44,423 nucleotides of DNA from Candidatus Eiseniibacteriota bacterium (GCA_023132135.1 JAGLYR010000017.1:1-44423), one strand, 5' to 3'. Positions 1 through 8,211 are shown, counted from the first letter of the stretch. Made by a program: numbers and translations. The notes: a model not told the origin generated them from the letters alone.

Positions 1-357
1 CCCGTCGAAGGACACCCACACTGCCGTCCCCCAAACCGTTCGTCCTAAGTGCGCCGAATCAAAGAGAATTCCCCTTGCCGATCAGATATGGACAGGTGGT
101 GCCGGAAAGATGCACAATAAATAAAGCTAACTACGTCCCGGAAAGCCCTCGGAAAGCCCTCCCAATCCAGGATGGCGCCGGCGTTTTCCGTTAGCAAGCC
201 ATTAGCAGGGATCTCTAACTGATTTGTCTACAACTAGTTGAAATCCGCAGTTGGGTCACCAACCCAACGGTCAGATGGAACTTGGAACAAGCGCGCGTGA
301 CGGCGCCCTTCTCAATCACAAGTATGCGAAAATAGAGGTTTGGCTCGGGAGGATCTG
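1..357. other. Leading intergenic stretch with repeat remnant
   Basis: No gene is supported here. Positions 71-139 carry a copy of the dispersed repeat described separately. A 14-nt motif GACACCCACACTGC (11-24) recurs with one change at 7801-7814. A short hairpin TTGGGT/ACCCAA near 251-267 resembles one near 7675-7690 beside another repeat copy. These shared bits suggest the stretch is mobile-element debris at the left edge of the visible island. The promoter of the gene starting at 358 should lie here, but I could not assign one with confidence. Confidence 0.5.
71..139 (+). repeat. Dispersed repeat family 1, copy A
   Basis: This copy starts with CCCCTTGCCGATCAGATATG and ends with GCTAACTACGTCCC. 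It lacks 5 nt (GCTAA) of the central segment seen in the copies at 7701, 10560 and 10711. Read forward it encodes a tail ending SDMDRWCRKDAQ followed by TAA. The same tail in the same phase occurs at 10712-10784 and, inverted, at 13022-13100, so the repeat is probably the 3' end of a lost mobile-element gene plus its terminal sequence. Confidence 0.8.
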
Positions 358-1497
358 ATGATTGATATGAACGCACTGCTTAGAGAAGACCCTGGTCTCG
401 AGCGGTCGGTCGATGGCCTGTTGAAATGGTTCGAGGTACACTTGGCCGAGTACCTTGAGCACTTCCGGAACAGGCGAGAAGAGGCAAAGTCTCTTGTCCC
501 GTTTTTCCTCGAATTAGGCGGTTCTGCGCGGCACTTTGGTGAGAATGACCTGGACAAGCTGATAGTGAAGTCAGTGCGTTTGTTGGAGGATAGCTTCGGC
601 AAACAGCCTCAGCACTTTCGAGACAACTGCCAGCATATTGTGGAGGACCTCCACGCCGCGAAATGGAAGTTTCGAGACTACCAAGCTATCGTCCGAACTC
701 AAGATCTCGACCCTCTAAATGATCGTCAGCGCTGTCTTTGGCTGCTAGCACTCTACCACCAGCTCGCTGAAGGCTGTTTCAAACACCTAGTCATCGCACT
801 GCAAACAGCGATCGTCCTTGCGGACGGGGGCGAGGTCTCGCTGCTAGACAGAATAAGAGGGAGAGATCCAAAGAAGATTGTCAAACTCTTGGTGCGCGAG
901 AGACCGGGTCTCGATATTCTGAAGGACGTGTACTCCCCCCAGCTCCGAGCTGGCTTTGCCCACATGCTGTATGAGCGCTCCCGGTCCCGCGGCGGAGTCG
1001 TTTTGAAGGCTGGCAAGAAGCCAATGGAGGTCCAGCGCTCAGAGTTGGAACTTCACTTCTGGAAGCTGTTCGCCGCAGTCCATGCTCTAGGCCTCGCTAT
1101 AGATCTATTCCTTACTAGGCGCGAAGCGGAGCTGGACTTGCCCGGCACAAAGATCATGTGCGATCCTGAAGACTACATTGCACAGCTCAGGATGCGGCTG
1201 GCAACCAGGGGCATACTCCTCGAGATCACATCGTTCCCGTTGGCGGATCCAAGTGCAGAAATCGAGGCGAAGGCAAGTCCGGTTCGCCAGATGACCTCCG
1301 ACGAATTCGAGGAACTCGTGAAGAGATCTTACCACGAGATAGTCTGCTACTTGGATCACGCCGCCGGGAAGCAGACGAAGGCCCTAGGCCTGGAACTCAG
1401 GGGATTCGCAGGGAATCCAATTGGCCGGATTGATCTGGACGAGTCGAAGATTGAACAATTCCGAACAGGCGGAAAAGAAGAAGAGGACTGTTCGTAG
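358..1497 (+). CDS. Hypothetical protein (379 aa)
   Basis: I do not recognise this protein. The ATG at 358 is chosen because GGGAGG (347-352) lies 5 nt upstream; an in-frame TTG at 340 has no such site. The product is soluble, mostly helical by composition, and has no signal peptide or membrane segment. A central stretch (LRAGFAHMLYE) loosely resembles the RxxxAHxxY pattern of HEPN-like helical domains, but this is weak. The C-terminus is rich in Glu and Lys. It stands alone, converges with the minus-strand membrane-protein gene at 1601, and lies beside restriction-modification and graspetide genes, so a defence-island accessory role is possible but unproven. Confidence 0.7.
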   Translation: MIDMNALLREDPGLERSVDGLLKWFEVHLAEYLEHFRNRREEAKSLVPFFLELGGSARHFGENDLDKLIVKSVRLLEDSFGKQPQHFRDNCQHIVEDLHAAKWKFRDYQAIVRTQDLDPLNDRQRCLWLLALYHQLAEGCFKHLVIALQTAIVLADGGEVSLLDRIRGRDPKKIVKLLVRERPGLDILKDVYSPQLRAGFAHMLYERSRSRGGVVLKAGKKPMEVQRSELELHFWKLFAAVHALGLAIDLFLTRREAELDLPGTKIMCDPEDYIAQLRMRLATRGILLEITSFPLADPSAEIEAKASPVRQMTSDEFEELVKRSYHEIVCYLDHAAGKQTKALGLELRGFAGNPIGRIDLDESKIEQFRTGGKEEEDCS

Positions 1498-1600
1498 ACT
1501 TCAGGCTGAGAAAGGCCACGGGCCCTAACATCCGGCCTCCTCTGCATCGAGAGTGACACGTTTGATACTTGATCGACTGCTGGGATGACGAGATCCATCT

Positions 1601-2206
1601 TCATGGATCCCAGGCCAAGTAGATCATGAGTGCCGCCACGGCGATCACTGAAGCGACAAGAACCACAACTGCGTTCAGCAAAGCCTCGTGTGCTACAGCC
1701 ATTTGGCTGACCCGCTCGTTTACCACCTCCTGGTTCTGCGTTAAGCAGGAGGCTCGCTCTCGGGCAATCCTGCACTGGTACTCTGCTTCTGTCTCTCCCT
1801 CGAGTGGTACGATCTTCTCGATGGTGAGCCTTTCAAAGCCTTTTCGCTCCAGTCCCACAATCGTGGCGAGAACCGCTCTGAGTATCTGAAGCGATATGTA
1901 GGCAGCGACGATGATTCCAGCAGTTGTCAGCTTCGGCCCCAGTCGGAGAATCCCCTTTGCTGCAACATTTACCAGCAAAGCAAGGACCACAGCGACAACC
2001 ACGGAACAGACGGGTACGACGCCCTGGAGCTTGCGTTCAACAGCATCCAGCCTTCCGCTGGATGCTTCCTCCTGACGCTTGATCTGTTCGAGGACCAGCA
2101 TGGCCTTTTCATCCCCGGAACACAGATCGTCAGGTATCGACTCTGGCTCGCCGGGCCGACTCGTAAGCATTGGCCAGATCCTATCCACCAACCATTCCCA
2201 TACCAT
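1601..2206 (-). CDS. Three-helix membrane protein downstream of graspetide ligase
   Basis: This is a 201-residue membrane protein of no family I recognise. A polar N-terminal region with a short predicted coiled helix (about residues 35-60) is followed by hydrophobic segments at about 62-83, 94-119 and 175-198. A charged loop of roughly 55 residues lies between the second and third. The ATG at 2206 follows a G-rich site and starts 12 nt after the ATP-grasp stop, so the two genes are probably co-transcribed. By position it could serve export, membrane tethering or self-protection for the graspetide, but there is no ABC-transporter or peptidase motif to support any of these. Confidence 0.7.
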   Translation of the reverse strand: MVWEWLVDRIWPMLTSRPGEPESIPDDLCSGDEKAMLVLEQIKRQEEASSGRLDAVERKLQGVVPVCSVVVAVVLALLVNVAAKGILRLGPKLTTAGIIVAAYISLQILRAVLATIVGLERKGFERLTIEKIVPLEGETEAEYQCRIARERASCLTQNQEVVNERVSQMAVAHEALLNAVVVLVASVIAVAALMIYLAWDP

Positions 2207-2218
2207 GCGTCCCCCCCA

Positions 2219-3229
2219 TCAGGCAGCGCCGCGTCTGTCACCCTCTGCGTCCACCAGCCAGTCCGCAATTGCGCCCGAGATATCGAACCCAAGCCGATCC
2301 TGTATCCAAGCCCACTGTCCGCTAGGGTTGATTTCAAGGAAATAGTAGCTACCAGTCTTGTCCAGGACCAAGTCTATGGCCCCAAAGTTCAGGCCTAGGG
2401 CTGTGAGGAGCTTCCTGCACTTGGTAGCTATTTGCGGTGGCAGATCGCATCTCGAATGCGGCAAGTCAGCCGATTCCGTTCTCCTCCAGTCGGTCATCGC
2501 TGAAGGTAGTGACTGCGAGTCGATTCTTGCCGCAAACACTGTGCCGCCAACCACTGTCACCCGCAGGTCGCAAGCCTTGTCTACATGTTCCTGAAATATG
2601 ACGGGGGCCAGATGAATAGCCCCTTCGTCTTGGAGATCCGTCTGCGACACGGGCGTTGTATAGATGCTGTAGTTTCCCGTCGGACGTCGGATGTAGCCCA
2701 TGCGACACGCTTTTGCCACCACTCGGCCACGGTGTCTCCTGTGGAAGTCACGCGCAGCCAACGCGTCATTCGTGATCAGAGTGTGCGGGACCCTAAATCC
2801 AATCCGTGAGGCAATAGCAAGCTGGTGGGGTTTGGCTTCAGCGGCAGAGACAGCTGTCGGGTGGCTCATCCAGGAGACATCCCGCGCCAGCAGGGCACCT
2901 CTCAGGAACCACTGGCATTCCCGAAGGCAGAAGTCCTCTAAGTCGCTGTCGAGTTCCTGAGAAAGCTCTGGCAGACGATGCCGACGATACCAGACCGACC
3001 GCACACCGGAGAGATCAACGCAGTTCCCAGTGGCGTCAGTCCATTCCCACGTGGAGCTCCGGGACTTGGCCCCAACCATGAATCGGGAACGGGCTTCTAG
3101 GGGAAGGTCCTCGGTGTTCAGGCGATAGAAGTGAGCTTCCCGCTCACGAAGGGCCAGGATCACATAGTCCGCTGTGATGTCGATCTTCGTGGTAACAACC
3201 AGGATCCCAGGCCTAGGACTAGATGTCAT
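2219..3229 (-). CDS. ATP-grasp graspetide (RiPP) ligase
   Basis: This 336-residue enzyme belongs to the MvdC/MvdD-like ATP-grasp peptide ligases, which join Ser/Thr or Lys side chains of a precursor to Asp/Glu carboxylates, giving macrolactones or macrolactams. Visible features are an N-terminal pre-ATP-grasp domain (ILVVTTKIDITADYVILAL), Lys133 in EAKPHQL, Lys173 in VAKA, Glu214 in FQEHVDK, DLR at 221-223, Asp286 and the metal-binding FLEINPSGQW (297-306). I chose the ATG at 3229 because it overlaps the end of the second precursor (ATGACATCTAG), implying translational coupling. A GTG at 3268 would lengthen it by 13 residues but has no ribosome-binding site. The two precursor genes lie directly upstream. 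Confidence 0.9.
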   Translation of the reverse strand: MTSSPRPGILVVTTKIDITADYVILALREREAHFYRLNTEDLPLEARSRFMVGAKSRSSTWEWTDATGNCVDLSGVRSVWYRRHRLPELSQELDSDLEDFCLRECQWFLRGALLARDVSWMSHPTAVSAAEAKPHQLAIASRIGFRVPHTLITNDALAARDFHRRHRGRVVAKACRMGYIRRPTGNYSIYTTPVSQTDLQDEGAIHLAPVIFQEHVDKACDLRVTVVGGTVFAARIDSQSLPSAMTDWRRTESADLPHSRCDLPPQIATKCRKLLTALGLNFGAIDLVLDKTGSYYFLEINPSGQWAWIQDRLGFDISGAIADWLVDAEGDRRGAA

Positions 3230-3419
3230 CTGTGGTCTCTCTATTGACCTTTGTCTCTCCGGTGTCACACCCGAATCTGCTAGCTGGATCCTGGATGGCA
3301 GGTGTGTCGCCGGACATGAGCAACATCAACTTGCGGTCGTACCGCAAGTCGGAGTGGCGCGTCATTGGGATCCTCACGCCATATCTCAGCAAGAAAGGCT
3401 CTCTCACGTGCCTAGTCAT
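3219..3419 (-). CDS. Graspetide precursor peptide 2 (66 aa)
   Basis: This is a putative ATP-grasp-modified RiPP precursor. The leader has PFLLRY (residues 8-13), then LRYDRKLMLLMSGD (25-38), matching the general pattern of ATP-grasp-target peptides: PFxLR near the start and an aromatic-Asp-x-x-L block before the core. The C-terminal core is GETKVNRETTDDI, with Thr and Lys as possible nucleophiles and Glu/Asp as acceptors. Its ATG lies inside the last codons of precursor 1 (ATGACTAG), and its own last codons contain the ATG of the ligase. An in-frame GTG at 3434 would add five residues, but the coupled ATG is preferred. Confidence 0.85.
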   Translation of the reverse strand: MTRHVREPFLLRYGVRIPMTRHSDLRYDRKLMLLMSGDTPAIQDPASRFGCDTGETKVNRETTDDI

Positions 3420-3576
3420 CGTCAGTCGTTTCACCCCCTACTGCGGTGTGCTTGGTTTCAACGGAGGCGTTAATATCGCCCGAAACCAGAAGGGTCCGGT
3501 CAATTCGGTCTTCCGGGAACTGCGCGGGCACACTGTCACATGAGCTGGCAAATCGCACCAGGAACGGACTCTTCAT
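3412..3576 (-). CDS. Graspetide precursor peptide 1 (54 aa)
   Basis: This small gene is a second, clearly related precursor. The sequence runs from MKSPFLVRF (leader) through IDRTLLVSGD to the core ETKHTAVGGETTDDD and a stop. It shares with precursor 2 the PFLxR(Y/F) motif, the hydrophobic-SGD block and the ETK...ETTDD core, but has six residues (HTAVGG) rather than three (VNR) between the two core halves. A perfect GGAGG (3586-3590) lies 9 nt before the ATG, the best ribosome-binding site in the locus, consistent with a highly made substrate peptide. It starts 42 nt after the nuclease stop at 3619 and could be read from the upstream genes or from its own promoter, which I cannot identify. 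Confidence 0.85.
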   Translation of the reverse strand: MKSPFLVRFASSCDSVPAQFPEDRIDRTLLVSGDINASVETKHTAVGGETTDDD

Positions 3577-3585
3577 TTGTCTCTA

Positions 3586-3590
3586 CCTCC
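3586..3590 (-). promoter_or_regulatory. Strong ribosome-binding site of the graspetide precursor operon
   Basis: A perfect GGAGG lies 9 nt before the ATG at 3576. The downstream precursor 2 and ligase genes have no comparable site and appear to depend on overlapping stop/start codons, so this site probably drives translation of the whole coupled set. Confidence 0.7.
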
Positions 3591-3618
3591 TTGCATAAGG
3601 GTCCTTGACCCACTGCAT

Positions 3619-4233
3619 TTACATCTCCTTCCCACAACGCCTGCACTTGATCGGCCGTTGCGCATCTCCCGTGAATTCAGCTCCACAGAAAGGACACTTG
3701 CCATAGAAAAGTAGAGCGGCACGGCGGCAACCCCGAGGGTCCTTGACGATATCCGGTTCCTGCAGCACCAGCGCCGGCATTCCTGCGGCCTTGTAGGCCT
3801 CCGCCAGACATTCAGGGTATCCGGGAGGGTGACTGTATGTGCCGACGACTTCGATTACCTTGTCAGGTTCATCACGGAACCTGAAATCGGGGTACTTGGC
3901 GCGCCCATTCTCCAAAGTGACCGAATTGCCACGACTGCGATCGTTTCCAGAGAAATACAGTGAAGGAATGTCTGCAACCTCAAAGAACAGCTGCTCAATC
4001 GCGTTCGCTCCTGGCAGAGCGTCGCCCCCGGTTCGCTTTCCCCGTCGGATTCGTTCAAGCCGATCCTTGGCCCATTCTGCGTCTTTCTCACACACGGTGG
4101 ACACCTCGAATAAGCGATGGAGAAGCGCGTCACAAAGTGATTCTACCGCATACGATAGCCCAATGCCAGACCACTCTGAGCCTAGCTGCTTTCTGGCCTG
4201 GGGATTGGCATTCTGGGCGGAGCTGTGTCCCAC
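3619..4233 (-). CDS. Vsr-like endonuclease with C-terminal zinc ribbon
   Basis: This 204-residue protein looks like a very-short-patch-repair/PD-(D/E)xK-type nuclease. The core is KYPDFRF (Asp116) followed by KVIEVVGTYSH (Glu128, His135), the pattern seen in Vsr and related homing-type nucleases, then an alpha/beta end with ALVLQEPDIVKDP. A C-terminal zinc ribbon has Cys180/Cys183 and Cys197/Cys200. The gene overlaps the restriction-modification gene by 52 nt, so translation is probably coupled; a later non-ATG start cannot be excluded. A Vsr-like nuclease beside a DNA methyltransferase could repair methylation-linked mismatches or act as a second restriction activity. The family assignment is by motif reading only. 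Confidence 0.65.
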   Translation of the reverse strand: MGHSSAQNANPQARKQLGSEWSGIGLSYAVESLCDALLHRLFEVSTVCEKDAEWAKDRLERIRRGKRTGGDALPGANAIEQLFFEVADIPSLYFSGNDRSRGNSVTLENGRAKYPDFRFRDEPDKVIEVVGTYSHPPGYPECLAEAYKAAGMPALVLQEPDIVKDPRGCRRAALLFYGKCPFCGAEFTGDAQRPIKCRRCGKEM

Positions 4234-7200
4234 ATCAGCTGTACTTCGTCAAGAGTCAGGCCATAAGCCTTGTTCACCCAGTCGCCGATCTGCCTCTCCA
4301 GCCGTAACCCTTCGACAGCCAGCGTGCGCCTAGGCTCAATCGCCCCAGAATATTCCTCCCGGAGCACCTGTAACTTGGCCGATGTGAGAGACTTCCTCTT
4401 GCCCCGTCCCCTTTTAACCTCGTCTATGAATTCGTCACTGGTCAAGCCGACCGGTGATTGGAGCTTCTTGCTCGGTTTCTCAATGTCGAATTCCACTCTG
4501 AGCCAATCTAGGAGTTTTGCCTGAACCTCCATCAGTTCTCGGGTACCGTCGATGAGAGTACTCACCGCTTTCTCGGTCAATGCACGAAGCTGGTCCGACG
4601 GCTCCGCAATTGGCAGCACCTCCATCTTGAACGTCTGCGGAGTCAGAGCTTCGTCCTTCATGTGGGGCAGGTATCTGAAGTTGTGCCACCACATGAGCGG
4701 CGAGTTGAGGACACCGAGGAGATAGTAGTCCCGGGAAGGGAGAAGGAAAGTCTTGTCGTTGCCAAACATTGATGAATCGTCGAACGCGAAAGAGGGGTGG
4801 TATTGGATTACCTGATAGAGAATCTTCGGATTCTCGAACTCATCGTAGTACGAGCACGATCGGAGTTCCCACCAGAAACGACCCTTGTCTCGACGCTTGC
4901 ACAAGCGCTCCTTGTGTTGAGCCATATACCGATGGATACTCGGGTACACCTTGGCAAAAACCTGCTCCGCCCGCTCTCCAGCTCCGGACCACGGCCAATC
5001 GTGATCGGCGCTTGATCTGAGAACAATCATCCACCGACTCGGGCTGCATGGGCTCCACCGCCGCACGTCCTGACCACGGACGCACGGTCGTATGATCTTG
5101 GAGCAACCCGGATCATCCCGAATAAGCTCATCCCTAGCCGCTTTGTCGATGAGAAACGCCTTGTTATGTCCTGTCAGGAGTCCTCGGTAGGGTGTGGTGT
5201 TGGCGAATTCTGAGAGTGGCTTCCCCGCTTTGCGTAGCTTTGTCATCAATTCAAGTACTGACTGTCGTTCAAGATGCCACGCCCCAGCGTCAAGGTGTGA
5301 CCTCTCTATTTCGAAACCCTGTTCTGCAATCTGCCTGCTCAGGTTGTCAACTCTCAGTTGCTCCCTATGAATCGCGCATATTCGAGTGGTCTGGGGGGGT
5401 GGGCCATCCAACGGTCGACGGACCACGACAACCGACGGAAAAACGTCTGCTTCCTTGAAGACCTGCTTCGCGTGTCCTAGGTCTACAACAGACTCGAGCC
5501 AAGTTTCCTCTGCGAAGAAGCGCCGTAGAGGTTCCCCGTAGCCTGCTTTCATCCACTTGTTGGTAACCACATAGGACATTCTCCCGCCAGGCCTCAGAAC
5601 CTTCACACCAAGCTCGTAGAAGTAGACGTATATGTCGGCCATTCCGTGGAACGCGAGGTATCTCTTCCGGAGATACGCCTTGTAGGGGCTCAACAGCTCC
5701 TGTCGGATGTATGGTGGATTAGCAACAACGACATCAAACCCGCCATCCTCAAAGACCTCAGGAAAGGCTTCCCGCCATTTGAATGCCTTGGGATGCACCG
5801 CTGGGTCGTCAACGACGCTGTTGCCGACGCGAATGTTGTGGTCGAGATCTGTGAGCACCTTGCCCCGCTCAGCAGTCTTGATCCAGAGACTCAGGCGGCA
5901 GATCTCCACAGCTTCCTCGTTGATGTCGACTCCATAGAGGTTCTGTTGGAGAATCTGACGGCTCAGGTCGAATAGCTCTGGACTTCCCCGGAGTTCTTCG
6001 AGTCGATGATTCGCGGTTTGGTAGTGCGCGTAAAGCTGGTCGTAGGCTTCGATCAAAAAGGCTCCGCTCCCGCACGCTGGGTCAAGGACGCGCAGCTTCG
6101 CCAGTTCAATCTGCCAGTCCAGCCAGAAGGCGATCAGGGCATGTTTCTGAGGCGAGTTGAGAGTGGTGGCGTCGTAGGCTGCGGGATCCTCGAGGACCTT
6201 TCCTGCCGTTCCCCTAGCCCTCTTGGCATGATCATCGCGCAGCTTCTCAAAACGTTCACGAAGGACACTGCCCAGCGTCTGTTCAACAATGTAGCGAGTG
6301 ATGAACTCCGGAGTGTAGAACGCACCCTCTTTCTTGCGCCTGGACTTGTGCTTCGCAAGGTCAACGGTATCCGTGATGCCATCCAGCTCGTCCCGGAGCT
6401 TTTCCAAGTCCGTGATCGACTGCTCGAAGATGTGGCCGAGGATGTCAACGTCGACGATCCGGCAAATTGGCTCATCTTCAGGTTCCTCTTCCAACTCCTC
6501 GACCGGGCGATAGTCATAGTCGCCCAATACCTTGAAGAAGGCACACACGTCGTCGGGCACGGCCAAGTTGTCCAACACAGGGTCTTGCTCAAAAAGGCCG
6601 CCGTTATAGCGTGGTATAAGAAGGTCCGCATTGCCGTTGTTGATGAAGCCAAACAGCGCACGGAAGTTATCCCAGATCGGATGGGGGTTGTAGGGGTCCC
6701 TGTATTCGTAGGCGTTCTTGATTGTCTCTGCTGGGAGCAGACCACGATCTTCACAGAAGGCGGAGAAGAGAATTCGATCCAGTAGCTTCTGTGTCGCCGT
6801 CAGAATATCGTGTCTGTCGATCTCGGGATTCGCTTTGCAGAGAGCCGAGAAGGCATCGTGCCGCATGTTCGCGTACTGCTCGTAGTACTCCTTGGTGACG
6901 TTGCGGTCGGCTTTCTCGGATTCCTCAAGGACGTTGTAGAGATGGCTTCGACCGTCTTCAGGAGCAGCGCGTTCGGCACCGAGGAGGAAGACAAACTTGC
7001 GAAACTGGAAATCATCCGAAGCAAGCCTAGAGATGTCGAATCGTTCACAGGTATACTGATCGGCCCCTTTGTAATAGAGACGCGTTTCCCTCATGGATGT
7101 GACTATGATCCAGTCGCAAGGAAGATTGGTAGCGTACTGGTAGGCTTGTTCTATCGCTGACATGCGACGGCCTGCAAAGGGACGGTCGAGAGGATCACGC

Positions 7201-7550
7201 GGGCCCTTACCCTCAAGCACCACAACCGGCTTCCGCTGGTCCGGCCGAAAATCGCCGAGCACGGCGTCAGCGACCCGACCACTGGCCTCGACGCGTTCCT
7301 CCCTGGAGATTGTGTACCGGTTTTGTCCTTGGGCGGGACCTGTGTAGCCAAGAACGTTGTAGAAAACATCCGTGAGAAAATCAGGGAGGAGCTTTTGCTC
7401 TTTCTGCTTCGCCGCCTCTCCCGACGTGAAGAGCTCAGCCCACTGCTCGAGCTTGGCCCTAGCCTCTTTGGCATCATCGGGGAGCTCGAAGGCTTTGATG
7501 CGGGGCCGCAGAACATCAGGACGGAAGAGAGGCTTCAGGATGCTTGGCAA
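4182..7550 (-). CDS. Type IIG restriction-modification enzyme (Eco57I-like)
   Basis: This 1122-residue single-chain enzyme methylates adenine and cleaves DNA. The N-terminal PD-(D/E)xK nuclease has Asp95 and Glu113-x-Lys115 (VVVLEGKG). A helical connector leads to the methyltransferase with SAM motif DPACGSG (490-496) and catalytic NPPY (611-614), then a TaqI-like target-recognition region and a C-terminal helical end. The length is typical of the class and no motif is broken. I place the start at TTG 7550 because AAGGAG (7557-7562) lies 6 nt upstream; an in-frame TTG at 7619 would add 23 residues without a good site. Being one polypeptide, it needs no separate specificity gene. Confidence 0.9.
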   Translation of the reverse strand: MPSILKPLFRPDVLRPRIKAFELPDDAKEARAKLEQWAELFTSGEAAKQKEQKLLPDFLTDVFYNVLGYTGPAQGQNRYTISREERVEASGRVADAVLGDFRPDQRKPVVVLEGKGPRDPLDRPFAGRRMSAIEQAYQYATNLPCDWIIVTSMRETRLYYKGADQYTCERFDISRLASDDFQFRKFVFLLGAERAAPEDGRSHLYNVLEESEKADRNVTKEYYEQYANMRHDAFSALCKANPEIDRHDILTATQKLLDRILFSAFCEDRGLLPAETIKNAYEYRDPYNPHPIWDNFRALFGFINNGNADLLIPRYNGGLFEQDPVLDNLAVPDDVCAFFKVLGDYDYRPVEELEEEPEDEPICRIVDVDILGHIFEQSITDLEKLRDELDGITDTVDLAKHKSRRKKEGAFYTPEFITRYIVEQTLGSVLRERFEKLRDDHAKRARGTAGKVLEDPAAYDATTLNSPQKHALIAFWLDWQIELAKLRVLDPACGSGAFLIEAYDQLYAHYQTANHRLEELRGSPELFDLSRQILQQNLYGVDINEEAVEICRLSLWIKTAERGKVLTDLDHNIRVGNSVVDDPAVHPKAFKWREAFPEVFEDGGFDVVVANPPYIRQELLSPYKAYLRKRYLAFHGMADIYVYFYELGVKVLRPGGRMSYVVTNKWMKAGYGEPLRRFFAEETWLESVVDLGHAKQVFKEADVFPSVVVVRRPLDGPPPQTTRICAIHREQLRVDNLSRQIAEQGFEIERSHLDAGAWHLERQSVLELMTKLRKAGKPLSEFANTTPYRGLLTGHNKAFLIDKAARDELIRDDPGCSKIIRPCVRGQDVRRWSPCSPSRWMIVLRSSADHDWPWSGAGERAEQVFAKVYPSIHRYMAQHKERLCKRRDKGRFWWELRSCSYYDEFENPKILYQVIQYHPSFAFDDSSMFGNDKTFLLPSRDYYLLGVLNSPLMWWHNFRYLPHMKDEALTPQTFKMEVLPIAEPSDQLRALTEKAVSTLIDGTRELMEVQAKLLDWLRVEFDIEKPSKKLQSPVGLTSDEFIDEVKRGRGKRKSLTSAKLQVLREEYSGAIEPRRTLAVEGLRLERQIGDWVNKAYGLTLDEVQLMWDTAPPRMPIPRPESS

Positions 7551-7700
7551 GTCAGGCTCCTTCGGACAATAGAGGTCTGCTGCTATGTCAAGGCTGTGGC
7601 ATCTCAGCCTGATTCCCAATAATAGTGGCCCCTGGCGGCCAGAATCAAGGATTCAGTGAAGAATGAAATCGGAATTGGGCCGTAACCCAAAGGTCAGGGC

Positions 7701-7743
7701 GCCGGAAAGATGCACAATAAGCTAATAAAGCTAACTACGTCCC
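7701..7743 (+). repeat. Dispersed repeat family 1, copy B
   Basis: This copy starts at GCCGGAAAGATGC and ends at CTAACTACGTCCC. It keeps the full central TAAGCTAATAAAGCTAA block, and the codons for KDAQ followed by TAA are in the same phase as in the other copies. Like copy A it is followed by GGAAAGCC. It lacks the upstream GATCAGATATGGACA part of copies A and D. Confidence 0.8.
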
Positions 7744-7982
7744 GGAAAGCCACCCCTAAGATAAGCGTAACTCACGTCAATTCTGGCGTTTTCTTCGTTT
7801 GACACCCACAGTGCTGGCTTCGGGAATTCGGAGCGACAGATCCCTCATCTCCCCGGTATGAACAGCGTCCGCTGGCTCCGGTCTTGCTTTCCGATCATTT
7901 CCCGGTATCCTCCTGCTCAGGTGACACCGGGAAGTCTAGCTGGTTACCGGTAACATCGCGACCACTTTCTCAACAACCCCTA

Positions 7983-8027
7983 TGTCCCCAGATTATCCGA
8001 AGTCAGTGTTGTGTCCCCAGACTGCAA
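7983..8027 (+). repeat. Dispersed repeat family 2, copy 1
   Basis: Positions 7996-8027 match 9892-9923 in 30 of 32 positions, with a shared core around TCAGTGTTGTGT and CCCAGACTGCAA. The two copies are direct repeats flanking the TIR-like module (8212-9826). Confidence 0.8.
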
Positions 8028-8211
8028 TACGCTGCCCCCCTACCCAGTCATTTCCTGTGCCGCAGCACCGACTTCGCTCCGTCTCGTCCGCGTACAAGGG
8101 GATTGTCACAGAAGTGGCAAACTGGTATCATGTCGCTGCAATGCTTGTGAGGTGCCAACTCATTTGCACGTGTCTCTCCTGGTGCAGCGGCGCGCCGCCG
8201 AGGGGATGACG

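Larger units (their letters stand above)
7551..8211. other. Repeat-bearing intergenic region between divergent modules
   Basis: No gene is supported. It contains repeat family 1 copy B (7701-7743), the GACACCCACAGTGC motif at 7801-7814 and repeat family 2 copy 1 (7983-8027). Promoters for the divergent minus-strand restriction gene and the plus-strand membrane-protein gene should lie here, but none is clear. Confidence 0.6.

Noticed and set aside
7551-7619. N-terminal extension of the restriction-modification enzyme to TTG 7619
   Set aside because: No ribosome-binding site precedes it, while TTG 7550 has AAGGAG at 6 nt.
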